Source of the DNA: a bacterium | GTDB lineage: Bacteria > JACRDZ01 > JAQUKH01 | NCBI GenBank assembly: GCA_028719205.1 | Contig: JAQUKH010000001.1 | Span: 124,001 to 188,000 of the forward strand | Direction of reading: 5' to 3' | Length of the DNA stretch: 64,000 nt | Part shown: piece after piece, positions 50,014-58,410 of the stretch | How positions within the stretch are numbered: the first letter of the stretch is position 1 | Layout: every line of letters starts with the position of its first letter | The notes under the pieces: model-generated | Database searches by the model: none | What the model was told of the DNA's origin: nothing | What the model saw: only the letters and a program-made list of their open reading frames with translations | Translations under genes and position numbers: made by a program

Positions 50014-51433
50014 CTAAATCCTCAGTTTTAGGATAATCCACCCTGCTATGGTATATTCCGCTTAGAACTCTTTCAAAAACCTGCGTAATTTTTGTAATAT
50101 CCCTAAGGCTTAATTCACATTCATCCAGCTGACTATCCTTTAATTTCTCATTTATAAGCCTGTTTATCAATGATTTAAGAAGATTAGGCGTCGGATTAGT
50201 TAACGTCCTGGAAGCAGCTTCCACAATATCGGCCAGCATAACTATTCCCGCTTCTTTTGATTGGGGTTTAGGCCCTGGATAACGATAATTTTGTTCAGAT
50301 AAATTTTCAGAAGGATTTTCCTTTAAGGCCTCCTGATAGAAAAAAGAAACCAGACTTGTTCCGTGATGTTCCCTGATAATATTAACTACGCCTTCACTTA
50401 ATCTATATTGATCTGCCAGATCAACCCCGTCTTTCACATGAGAAATAAGTATAAGACTGCTCATGTTAGGTGTTAATTTATCATGTATTTTTGTACTATT
50501 ATTTTCTGAAAAATATTTTGCTTTATTAAGTTTTCCAATATCATGGAAATAGGCGCTTGCCCTCGCTAAAAGGCTATTCGCGCCAATTGATTCCGCGCCT
50601 GCTTCAGCCAGATTCCCGACAACAATGCTGTGATGATAAGTACCTGGAGCTACTAACGCAAGATTTTTCAGTAAAGGATGATTCAGGTCAGTCAATTCTA
50701 TCATTCTTATGTCTGTTGTCAGATTAAATATATTTTCAAAAACTATCAATAAAATACCTGATAAGGAAATGGCAAGAAGCCCGCCAAGAAAACCCCACCC
50801 CATCTCCTGCAAGGTCTTAAAGGAAGAATAATGATTACCTATAAGATTAATGATCAGAATAAGCACGCTATTCCCCACTCCAAGTATCAATCCTGCTAAA
50901 GGAATACTTATTCTTTTTCTTAAATGAAATACTGAAAATATACCGATCCAATTAGTCAAAAGCAGGAAAAATGAATAATTTAACGTGTTATCTTTCATCA
51001 AACCGATCAAGATCCCTGCCAGGCTGCTTATAAAAAACGCGAGATTAGGTTTTAATAAAGTTGACAACAAAATACCTATAATTGCCCCGGGAACCAAATA
51101 GATCGATATATCCAGCCAAAAAAGTAATTTTATCATAACAAAAGAAACTACTAAAATCAGACCTGTTATAAGTAATTTTGTTTCGGATTTAAATATCTTT
51201 GGCTGAAATAAATAGATATATATCCCGCTTAATAGAACAAAAAGTGATACCAATAATATTCTGCCCAAAATAGACATCAATTTGAAAGTTTCGGGCAGTA
51301 TAATTACAGTTAAAAATACTATTAATGACAATATTAATTTAATGTATTTTGATTCAGATCGTTTTTCTTTTATATCTGAATAAAATATTATTTTACTCTT
51401 TTTTAATCTATCTTTTAACTTCTCTTTGAGCAT
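49940..51433 (-). CDS. 7TM-HD phosphohydrolase of the PgpH (YqfF) family, short form
   Basis: The 497-residue protein has about seven membrane helices (~28-235) and an HD domain (~255-450) with HSIVVGNLAEAG, RASAYFHDIGKL and NIIREHHGTSLVSFFY. PgpH-type proteins hydrolyse cyclic di-AMP. Typical members have ~700 residues with a large extracytoplasmic 7TMR-HDED domain after the first helix. That domain is absent here, and the protein goes straight from a short N-terminus into the membrane bundle. It starts 26 bases inside phoH and its end overlaps ybeY. Confidence 0.85.
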   Translation of the reverse strand: MLKEKLKDRLKKSKIIFYSDIKEKRSESKYIKLILSLIVFLTVIILPETFKLMSILGRILLVSLFVLLSGIYIYLFQPKIFKSETKLLITGLILVVSFVMIKLLFWLDISIYLVPGAIIGILLSTLLKPNLAFFISSLAGILIGLMKDNTLNYSFFLLLTNWIGIFSVFHLRKRISIPLAGLILGVGNSVLILIINLIGNHYSSFKTLQEMGWGFLGGLLAISLSGILLIVFENIFNLTTDIRMIELTDLNHPLLKNLALVAPGTYHHSIVVGNLAEAGAESIGANSLLARASAYFHDIGKLNKAKYFSENNSTKIHDKLTPNMSSLILISHVKDGVDLADQYRLSEGVVNIIREHHGTSLVSFFYQEALKENPSENLSEQNYRYPGPKPQSKEAGIVMLADIVEAASRTLTNPTPNLLKSLINRLINEKLKDSQLDECELSLRDITKITQVFERVLSGIYHSRVDYPKTEDLVDENIDKQLAKVSQIAFKRIKNNN

Positions 51434-52361
51434 AAGCCTCTATTATTTTTTGTACCAGTTCATGCCGGACTACATCATTTCCGTTGAAATAAACAAATGA
51501 GATGCCTTCTATATCCTTTAGTATTTCCTGTATCTCAATTAAACCTGATCTGCGGTTTGAAGGAAGATCAACTTGAGTTATATCACCGGTAATAACTGTT
51601 TTTGAATTAAATCCCAATCTTGTAAGAAACATTTTCATCTGTTCAGAAGTCGTATTTTGAGCTTCATCCAGTATAATGAAAGCGTTATTTAATGTCCTGC
51701 CACGCATGTATGCCAAAGGGGCTACTTCAATTATACCTTTATCCATTAGCCTCTGCACTTTTTCAATTTCCATCATATCATAAATTGCGTCATAAAGCGG
51801 CCTTAAATACGGATCAACTTTTTCACTAAAAGAACCGGGTAAAAATCCTAAATTTTCCCCGGCTTCTACCGCAGGCCTTACTAATATTATCCTATCCACT
51901 TCTTTGTTTTTCAAAGAGGAAACAGCCATTGCCATCGCAAGATACGTTTTCCCGGTTCCCGCGGGCCCTATACCAAAAACTATATCATATTTAATTATAG
52001 CTTCAACATATTTTTTTTGCCCTAAAGTTTTCGGTTTGATATGCCTGTCACGGCGTGAAACAGACAGATCTTCAGTTAAAATATCCGATGTTTTTAGCAT
52101 TTCCTCATCTTGCAATGATCTTATAACCAGATCAATATCATCTTTACTTATTGAATTACCTTTTTTAATTAATTTTAAAAGTTCTTCAATAACAAAAAAT
52201 ACTTTTTCAACTGAATTTCTATTGCCTTTTATTATTAATTCATTTCCTCTTGAAAATAGCTTGGCATCAAATTTATCTTCAATTATATTTATATTCTTAT
52301 CATTTTGTCCAAAAAGAGAAAACGCGATTTCATTATTTAACAAGTAAACTTTTTTTTCCAT
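51408..52361 (-). CDS. phoH: PhoH family ATPase
   Basis: The 317-residue protein has Walker A GIGPAGTGKTYLAMAMAVSS (~134-153), EAGENLGFLPGSFSEKVDPY, Walker B FIILDEAQNTTSEQMKMFLT and the VITGDITQVDLP sensor. It is a cytosolic P-loop ATPase linked to RNA metabolism, consistent with ybeY downstream. An intrinsic terminator of the upstream gene ends right before its start, so phoH may have its own unrecognised promoter or depend on read-through. Confidence 0.93.
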   Translation of the reverse strand: MEKKVYLLNNEIAFSLFGQNDKNINIIEDKFDAKLFSRGNELIIKGNRNSVEKVFFVIEELLKLIKKGNSISKDDIDLVIRSLQDEEMLKTSDILTEDLSVSRRDRHIKPKTLGQKKYVEAIIKYDIVFGIGPAGTGKTYLAMAMAVSSLKNKEVDRIILVRPAVEAGENLGFLPGSFSEKVDPYLRPLYDAIYDMMEIEKVQRLMDKGIIEVAPLAYMRGRTLNNAFIILDEAQNTTSEQMKMFLTRLGFNSKTVITGDITQVDLPSNRRSGLIEIQEILKDIEGISFVYFNGNDVVRHELVQKIIEAYAQREVKR

Positions 52362-52362
52362 A

Positions 52363-52408
52363 AAATTAAAAAACTCTTATTATCAATTTTGATTATGATA
52401 ATAAGAGT
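52363..52408 (-). terminator. Intrinsic terminator after the LysM/coiled-coil gene
   Basis: A perfect 13-bp inverted repeat (52373-52385 with 52396-52408, 10-base loop) is followed on the minus strand by a T-rich run (TTTTTTAATTTT) reaching the phoH start. It separates the 54078-52441 unit from the phoH operon. Confidence 0.65.
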
Positions 52409-52440
52409 CTATAAAAATAACTTGTTTCTATCACCGTTTT

Positions 52441-53094
52441 TTAGCGGGGAATATCAAAAATTTGATAAGGATAAATCAATTTAGGGTCTTTAATTTGATC
52501 TTTATTAGCTTTATATAACCTCGGCCATTGATATGGATCACCGTAAATCTTATCTAATCCCGCAATCTTCCATAAACAATCACCCTGTACAACCTCATAC
52601 TCAGTGGGCCTTGGGCCTGCTCCAATTATTCCCCTGGGTATATCAAATATTTGATCAGGATATATCAGATCCGGATTTTTTATCTTATCCCTGTTTGCCC
52701 AATATATCTTTTTCCATTTATAGGGATCACCATATATTTTTTCCATCTTCGCGATCACCCAAAGGCAATCGCCTTTTATAACTTTATATTTTGTGGGTTT
52801 TTCTTTTAATTTCTTTATCTCTTCTTCAACAGCTTTAATTTCATCAGTTTTCGTTAAAGTAAGCTGTTCTTCATCACTGATTTCTTTCTTTAACCGGGAT
52901 ATTTCTGACTGCAGGCTATCATATTCATTTAATAATTGCTTAGTTTCATCCTGAAGTTTTTTAATGGCATCTTCTAATACTGTTTTGGATTCATCTATTA
53001 ATGCCTGAGATTCAGCATCAGCAAAAATTTTCACATCAGATGATATTACAAAAAACAACATAAAAATAATGGTAAAAATAATTTTTCTATTCAT
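52441..53094 (-). CDS. Exported coiled-coil protein with two LysM domains
   Basis: The 217-residue product has a signal peptide (~1-25), a coiled coil (~28-98; heptad-rich KLQDETKQLLNEYDSLQSEI), and two nearly identical LysM units (~102-155 and ~166-217, each KYKVIKGDCLWVIA-like with YGDPYKWKKIYWANRD and the ending DQIFDIPRG). It most likely spans the periplasm and binds peptidoglycan. It follows the coiled-coil lipoprotein by 3 bases, so the two probably form one envelope unit. Confidence 0.85.
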   Translation of the reverse strand: MNRKIIFTIIFMLFFVISSDVKIFADAESQALIDESKTVLEDAIKKLQDETKQLLNEYDSLQSEISRLKKEISDEEQLTLTKTDEIKAVEEEIKKLKEKPTKYKVIKGDCLWVIAKMEKIYGDPYKWKKIYWANRDKIKNPDLIYPDQIFDIPRGIIGAGPRPTEYEVVQGDCLWKIAGLDKIYGDPYQWPRLYKANKDQIKDPKLIYPYQIFDIPR

Positions 53095-53097
53095 ATT

Positions 53098-54078
53098 TTA
53101 TTTCTCAATTAAACTATTTCTTTTTCCGGTTAAATCGTTTAGTTCATTGACCAAAGTTGCGGTTTTTGCTTTTAATTTTTCCAGCTTTTCTTTCAGCGAA
53201 TCTCTTTCTTCTCTAGCGCTTTTGACCTTTCTCTCGGCATCGTCCCTGTCTTTTTTCGCCTTATAATATTTTTCTATCAGACTCAGCATTCCCGATTCAG
53301 TCTCTTTGAGTTTAGCTAAAGACTGTTTTAAAATAATTTTTTCTTCTTCTTTTTCACTAATTTCAATTTTATACTTTAAAAGATCAGATTCTGCCGCTGA
53401 TATTTCTTTTACACCTTCAATAATACCGCTCAAATCGTTCTTTTTCAACGATTCAGTTAAAGTTTCCTTAGCTTTTTCGAATCTTTTCAGTTTTGATTCA
53501 ATGTTCCCTTTTTTAACTACTGCTTCATCTTTTGCTTCACCGGCAGATTTTATCGCTTTTTGGGCAAACTCTCTTGATTCTGGATATTTAGCGGATTTAA
53601 AACTCTGCTGCGCCTGATTTAACGATGCTGCTGCATTGCTTATTTTCTGAGAAGCGTATACCTCAGCTTCAGCTTTTTTAGCTTCCGCAATCGCTTTCTC
53701 CGCTTCCTCAATTTTTACAGCGGATTCAGAAATCTCTATAGCCAACTCAGCGTAGTTAATAGCAGTATTTCCATATTTAATAGCTTTCAAATAATTTTCT
53801 TTTGCGATCTTATAAGATTTCTTATGATTAAGAACACCATCATTATAGTATTTTTCTGCTTCTTTTAACGAAGAGATCGCAGAATTCAGGTTATCAGGCG
53901 AATATTTTTCAGCACCTTTTTCTTTTGCGATTTTTATTTTCTCTTTAGCTGTAGATATTATATTCTCAGCCTGCGACTTATATCCATTTAATTCCGCCAG
54001 CTGTTTCATATTCGGGGCACAGGCAATCCCGGCAATGAATAAAAAACTAATGATCAGTTTTAATCTATTTTTCATCAT
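53098..54078 (-). CDS. Coiled-coil lipoprotein (DUF4398-like)
   Basis: The 326-residue protein has a lipoprotein signal (lipobox FIAGIAC) and is otherwise almost all helix. It has charged repeats such as AEKAIAEAKKAEAEVYASQK and a C-terminal coiled coil (~260-326). The N-terminal half resembles DUF4398-type helical repeats in other envelope lipoproteins. It could be a Lol client that links outer membrane and cell wall through the LysM partner downstream. The promoter overlaps its start (54085-54112), so the mRNA should be leaderless. Confidence 0.75.
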   Translation of the reverse strand: MMKNRLKLIISFLFIAGIACAPNMKQLAELNGYKSQAENIISTAKEKIKIAKEKGAEKYSPDNLNSAISSLKEAEKYYNDGVLNHKKSYKIAKENYLKAIKYGNTAINYAELAIEISESAVKIEEAEKAIAEAKKAEAEVYASQKISNAAASLNQAQQSFKSAKYPESREFAQKAIKSAGEAKDEAVVKKGNIESKLKRFEKAKETLTESLKKNDLSGIIEGVKEISAAESDLLKYKIEISEKEEEKIILKQSLAKLKETESGMLSLIEKYYKAKKDRDDAERKVKSAREERDSLKEKLEKLKAKTATLVNELNDLTGKRNSLIEK

Positions 54079-54084
54079 ATTCCT

Positions 54085-54112
54085 ATTTTAACAATATTTA
54101 TTAACTTGTCAA
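54085..54112 (-). promoter_or_regulatory. Promoter of the coiled-coil lipoprotein gene, apparently leaderless
   Basis: On the minus strand a perfect TTGACA (54112-54107), a 16-base spacer and TAAAAT (54090-54085) precede the ATG at 54078 by only six bases. An AGGA lies between, but transcription should begin at or just before the ATG. The following unit ends at the terminator at 52363-52408. Confidence 0.6.
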
Positions 54113-54137
54113 CGAAAAAAAATATATATTTTTTCAA

Positions 54138-55895
54138 TTATACTTTATTGTCGGTTTTTATGCTTAATTCCTTTAATTGTTTTTCAGAAACCGTATCCGG
54201 CGCTCCTGTTAAAAGGCATGTTGCTTTTTGTGTCTTTGGAAAAGCAATAACTTCGCGTATATTTTCCGTTCCTATCAGGATCATGATCAGCCGGTCCAAT
54301 CCAAAAGCAATTCCTCCATGAGGCGGAGCGCCAAACGCTAGAGCTTCAAGAAGAAATCCAAAACGCCCTTCTGCCTCTTCTTTACCGATCTTTAAAAGCT
54401 CAAACATTTTTTCCTGCATTTCCCTCTGGTGTATCCGAATACTTCCACCACCGATCTCATTGCCATTTAAAACCAGATCATAAGCACGCGCGGTAATCTC
54501 CCCCGGATCAATATTCAAATTCGCGCCTTCATTCGGAGAGGTAAAAGGATGATGCATAGCGACATAACGTTTATCTTCTTCACTGTATTCAAAAAGCGGG
54601 AAATTAATGATCCACGCAAATTCATATTTTTTATTATCTATTAAATTAAGTTTGTTTGCCAAATAATTCCGTAAATGTCCCAATGACTGCCATACAATTT
54701 TAACTTTATCCGCGACAAAAACCAGGAGATCGCCGTTTTCACCCTTCATCTCCGATTTTATTTTTTCTAAAATATCCGGCGTAAAAAATTTAGCAATGGG
54801 AGACTTTATTTCATTATTTTCAATCTTTAACCAGGCTAATCCTTTTGCCCCGAAAATTTTTGCTTCTTCCGTTAACTTATCGATTTCCTGGCGCGAAAAT
54901 CCGGCTCCGTTCGGGATTTTAATTCCACGAACAACTCCTTTTGAGTCAACTACTTTCTTAAATACCTCAAATTGGCTTAATTTAACAATATCAGATACTT
55001 CTATGATCTCTAAATCAAAACGCAAATCGGGTTTATCTGAGCCATATTTTAAAATCGCGTCTTTATAATCTAAACGCCTTAAAGGAGTTTTTAACTCTCC
55101 TTTATTTAATTCTTTCCATATTGATTTAAACATTCCCTCGGTTAAATTCATAACATCTTCTTCACTTACAAAAGACATCTCAAGATCAACCTGAGTAAAC
55201 TCAGGCTGCCTATCAGCCCTTAAATCCTCGTCACGGAAACATTTTACTATCTGATAATATCTTTCAAAACCTGAAATCATTAAAAGTTGTTTAAAAAGCT
55301 GTGGAGATTGAGGCAACGCGAAAAATTTCCCCGGACTCAAACGGCTGGGCACCAAAAAATCCCGCGCTCCCTCCGGCGTACTTTTGGTTAAAAACGGTGT
55401 TTCAATGTCGCAAAATCTTTCCTGATCCAGAAAATTTCGTATTGTTCTTCCCACCTTATGCCTTAACAAAATGTTCTTCTGCAAATCTCCTCTCCTGAGA
55501 TCAAGAAACCTGTAACGCAGCCTTACATCCTCACCGACCTTATCACCTTCATTTAAAGCAAAAGGCAGCGGCAATGACCTGTTTAATATGTCTAATTTTT
55601 TTACGATAATTTCAATTTTACCTGTAGGAAGGTTAACATTATCCGTTCCAGCCGGCCGGAATTTCACTTCACCTTCAATAGCCAGAACATATTCGTCACG
55701 TATAACATTTGCTTCTTTATGGGATTTCTGGTCTATCTCAGAATTAAAAACAATTTGAGTAAGGCCATAACGGTCCCGCAAATCAATAAAAATCAATCCG
55801 CCATGATCTCTGCGGCTGTTAACCCATCCCATTAAGATCACCTGTTTTCCAATATCACCTTCATTTAATTCTCCGCAATTATGTGTTCTTTTCAA
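54138..55895 (-). CDS. aspS: Aspartyl-tRNA synthetase, bacterial type
   Basis: The 585-residue enzyme has an OB-fold anticodon domain (~1-105, GWVNSRRDHGGLIFIDLRDR), class II motif 1 (ETPFLTKSTPEGARDFLVP), motif 2 (YQIVKCFRDEDLRADRQPEF), the bacterial GAD insertion (~290-420) and motif 3 (GIAFGLDRLIMILIG). The initiation codon is TTG at 55895, fixed by GGAGG 7 bases upstream, inside the hisS end (4-base overlap). Whether it also charges tRNA-Asn cannot be read by eye. Confidence 0.96.
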   Translation of the reverse strand: MKRTHNCGELNEGDIGKQVILMGWVNSRRDHGGLIFIDLRDRYGLTQIVFNSEIDQKSHKEANVIRDEYVLAIEGEVKFRPAGTDNVNLPTGKIEIIVKKLDILNRSLPLPFALNEGDKVGEDVRLRYRFLDLRRGDLQKNILLRHKVGRTIRNFLDQERFCDIETPFLTKSTPEGARDFLVPSRLSPGKFFALPQSPQLFKQLLMISGFERYYQIVKCFRDEDLRADRQPEFTQVDLEMSFVSEEDVMNLTEGMFKSIWKELNKGELKTPLRRLDYKDAILKYGSDKPDLRFDLEIIEVSDIVKLSQFEVFKKVVDSKGVVRGIKIPNGAGFSRQEIDKLTEEAKIFGAKGLAWLKIENNEIKSPIAKFFTPDILEKIKSEMKGENGDLLVFVADKVKIVWQSLGHLRNYLANKLNLIDNKKYEFAWIINFPLFEYSEEDKRYVAMHHPFTSPNEGANLNIDPGEITARAYDLVLNGNEIGGGSIRIHQREMQEKMFELLKIGKEEAEGRFGFLLEALAFGAPPHGGIAFGLDRLIMILIGTENIREVIAFPKTQKATCLLTGAPDTVSEKQLKELSIKTDNKV

Positions 55896-57160
55896 GGCAA
55901 TACCTCCTTCTTAACTAGATCAAATAACTCTTCAAATTTTATTTCTCTCTGTACTCCGGTATTCATAGAACGCAATAAAACAATACCTTTTTCTAATTCC
56001 TGATCACCTAAAATTATAACTCTTTTAGCTTTAAGTTTATCAGCTGTTTTTAACTGGCTTTTTAAAGATCTCTGTCTATGATCGATCTCACAACTGATCC
56101 CTGATTGACGGAATTTATTTGTTAATTCAAAAAGATATTCATAGGCTTTTTGGGATCCGACGGCAATATTATAAACTTCGAGGCTTGACATTTCTGGCCA
56201 TTTTTTGCCGATACTGTCAAGCGCGAGAACAATTCTTTCGACACCCATAGCAAATCCGATACCGGGAATTTCATCTCCTCCCAGTTCATGGATCAGCTTA
56301 TCATACCTGCCTCCAGCGGCAATCGCGTTTTGTGATCCAAGCGATGAAAAAATGATCTCAAATGTTGTACGCGTATAATAATCCAGGCCGCGAACTAAAC
56401 GCGGATTCATTTTATAATTTATCTTTAAAAGATCTAAATGCGCCTTTACCTCAGCTAAATGCGCCTGACAATCCGGACAGATCGCATCTGTAATTTTCGG
56501 AGCTTCGTTTAAAAAATTTTGACATTCAGGAATTTTGCAATCAAACATCCTTAATACATTTAAATTAAATCTTTCCTGGCAATCCGGGCAAAAGGCGGTA
56601 ACGTTCTTTGCTAATGCTTCCTTTAGAATATCTTTGTATTTCCCACGGCATTTCTCACAGCCCACGCTGTTTAGTTCAACCTGTATATTCTCAAGTCCCG
56701 CAAGTATAAAATAATTATACACCAGCGAAATTACCTCCGCGTCGAGGCTTGGTTCAGCGCTTCCGATCGCCTCAACACCGATTTGAGTATGTTGTCTATA
56801 CCTGCCAGCCTGGGGCCTTTCATAACGGAACATAGGCCCTGTATAAAAAAGTTTTGTAATTGAATTATCCGCAAGATTATGTTCAAGGAAAGCCCTCATG
56901 ACACCGGCAGTTCCTTCCGGCCTGAGGCATAATTTTCTGCCCTTGCGGTCATCAAAAACATACATTTCCTTTCGTACGATATCCGTGCCCTGCCCGATTC
57001 CGCGGACAAACAAAGATATTTCCTCAAAAATAGGCGTTCTTATTTCTTTATAACCATACAAAGAAAATATTTCCCGCGCTTTATTCTCTAAAAACTGCCA
57101 TTTATTAACTTCATGAGGAAGTATATCTTTAGTACCTCTTACAGCTTTAATTTTTTCCAT
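55892..57160 (-). CDS. hisS: Histidyl-tRNA synthetase
   Basis: The 422-residue class II enzyme has AVRGTKDILPHEVNKW (~6-21), RPEGTAGVMRAFLEHN (motif 2 region), FRYERPQAGRYRQHTQIGVE, the His-specific RGLDYYTRTTFEI (~260-272) and the C-terminal anticodon domain. An insertion with four CxxC pairs (~177-235: CEKC, CPDC, CIPEC-like, CPDC) may bind zinc. This is longer than the insertion in E. coli HisRS but is seen in other bacterial forms. It starts 14 bases inside the VanZ-like gene. Confidence 0.95.
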   Translation of the reverse strand: MEKIKAVRGTKDILPHEVNKWQFLENKAREIFSLYGYKEIRTPIFEEISLFVRGIGQGTDIVRKEMYVFDDRKGRKLCLRPEGTAGVMRAFLEHNLADNSITKLFYTGPMFRYERPQAGRYRQHTQIGVEAIGSAEPSLDAEVISLVYNYFILAGLENIQVELNSVGCEKCRGKYKDILKEALAKNVTAFCPDCQERFNLNVLRMFDCKIPECQNFLNEAPKITDAICPDCQAHLAEVKAHLDLLKINYKMNPRLVRGLDYYTRTTFEIIFSSLGSQNAIAAGGRYDKLIHELGGDEIPGIGFAMGVERIVLALDSIGKKWPEMSSLEVYNIAVGSQKAYEYLFELTNKFRQSGISCEIDHRQRSLKSQLKTADKLKAKRVIILGDQELEKGIVLLRSMNTGVQREIKFEELFDLVKKEVLP

Positions 57161-57518
57161 AATTTTTTAAATTCTTTTTTAAATTACTAAATATCAGAAC
57201 CGCAGAAATTACGCCTAAGGAATCTGCTAAAAAATCAGCCCAATCACAACATCTTCCTGGAACAAAATATTGATGGATCTCATCAAGCCCGCCATAAAAT
57301 ATTGAAAATAATATAGCGTAAAGCTCTGTTCGTTTTCTATTATAACTCTCAATTGAATTAAAAACTAAATATCCAAGTAATCCAAATTCAAAAAAATGTA
57401 TTACTTTATCAAATTCGGGGATAGGAGGCAATTTAACAGGTTGAGACAGAGAAGAAATATAAAAAATCAGGAATAGATAAAGAACTGTTATAATCCGAAA
57501 GAGAGGCCTTTTAGTCAT
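57147..57518 (-). CDS. VanZ-like family membrane protein
   Basis: The 123-residue protein has about three to four membrane helices and the VanZ-like signature: DKVIHFFEFGLLGYL (~37-51) and GGLDEIHQYFVPGRCCDWAD (~77-96) followed by FLADSLG. The family is widespread and its biochemical function is unknown; teicoplanin resistance is known only for VanZ itself. It overlaps the propeller lipoprotein upstream by 4 bases and hisS downstream by 14. Confidence 0.82.
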   Translation of the reverse strand: MTKRPLFRIITVLYLFLIFYISSLSQPVKLPPIPEFDKVIHFFEFGLLGYLVFNSIESYNRKRTELYAILFSIFYGGLDEIHQYFVPGRCCDWADFLADSLGVISAVLIFSNLKKNLKNYGKN

Positions 57519-58405
57519 TTAGATACCGTTAAACCTGAATCTGTTCCTAACAACAAAATATCTTTAGAGTCTTTGTAAATAGTATTGATCGCATTGTTTT
57601 TTAATCCCGGATTTAGTTCCTGCCATTTATTGTTCTTTATCGTTTGTATTTCCCCCGACCTCGTCCCAACCATCAAAGAACCATTTTTATCTAAATAAAC
57701 CGATGAAACCTGATCATCCTTTAATTTACTATTTCCAGTATTATAGATTATCCATATATGATTGTTATACTTAAACAGGCCTTTATTTGTAGCCAACCAT
57801 AAATTATCATAATCATCTATCAGAATATTATTTATTTCAAAATCCTCTAAATCGCTGGTGTCAAGTTTCAATTCCTCTAAAATGTCATTTTTAATAAAGT
57901 AAATGCCGGACTTTGCGCCGATCCAAATATCCCCTGAAGCAGAAAAAACAATACTATTTACATCCCAAACAGGATAAGTCTTAAATTTGTCACCATTATA
58001 CATAACAAGTAAATCATTATTACGTCCGATCCACAAATTATCATTTTTATCAACCGCTAAACTTTGTATGTAAGAATCTTCTCTCCCCATTCCGAACGGC
58101 GTAATAATTTTTTCTTCATTTCCGATATTGAGACAAACTACATTTTTCCCTATTCCAAAATAAATATTTTTTTTAGCGTCTTCTGCTATTCCTGTTACCT
58201 TCTCACCTTTTTTAATATTTTTTGCGTCATTATATTTTTCATCCTTTATCCTATAAATACCGCCGGATGTAGCGATCCATAAATCATTCATTGAACTGGA
58301 ATATATAAAATTTATCTTATCCTTTAGTAATACTTTCTGTTCACAGCTTACCGAGCTTACCAAAACCATCATAATAAATATTTGTAATATTATTTTATTT
58401 TTCAT
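57515..58405 (-). CDS. Lipoprotein with regulator-type beta-propeller repeats
   Basis: The 296-residue protein has a lipoprotein signal (lipobox VSSVSC, ~16-21) and repeats of the two-component regulator propeller type, each near N.W.A...G.Y (NDLWIATSGGIYRIKD, DNLWIGRNNDLLVMYNGD, GDIWIGAKSGIYFI, DNLWLATNKGLFKYNN). At about six blades it would form most of a single propeller. No kinase or transmembrane signalling domain is attached. It may be an envelope ligand-binding protein. Confidence 0.82.
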   Translation of the reverse strand: MKNKIILQIFIMMVLVSSVSCEQKVLLKDKINFIYSSSMNDLWIATSGGIYRIKDEKYNDAKNIKKGEKVTGIAEDAKKNIYFGIGKNVVCLNIGNEEKIITPFGMGREDSYIQSLAVDKNDNLWIGRNNDLLVMYNGDKFKTYPVWDVNSIVFSASGDIWIGAKSGIYFIKNDILEELKLDTSDLEDFEINNILIDDYDNLWLATNKGLFKYNNHIWIIYNTGNSKLKDDQVSSVYLDKNGSLMVGTRSGEIQTIKNNKWQELNPGLKNNAINTIYKDSKDILLLGTDSGLTVSK

Positions 58406-58410
58406 AAATT

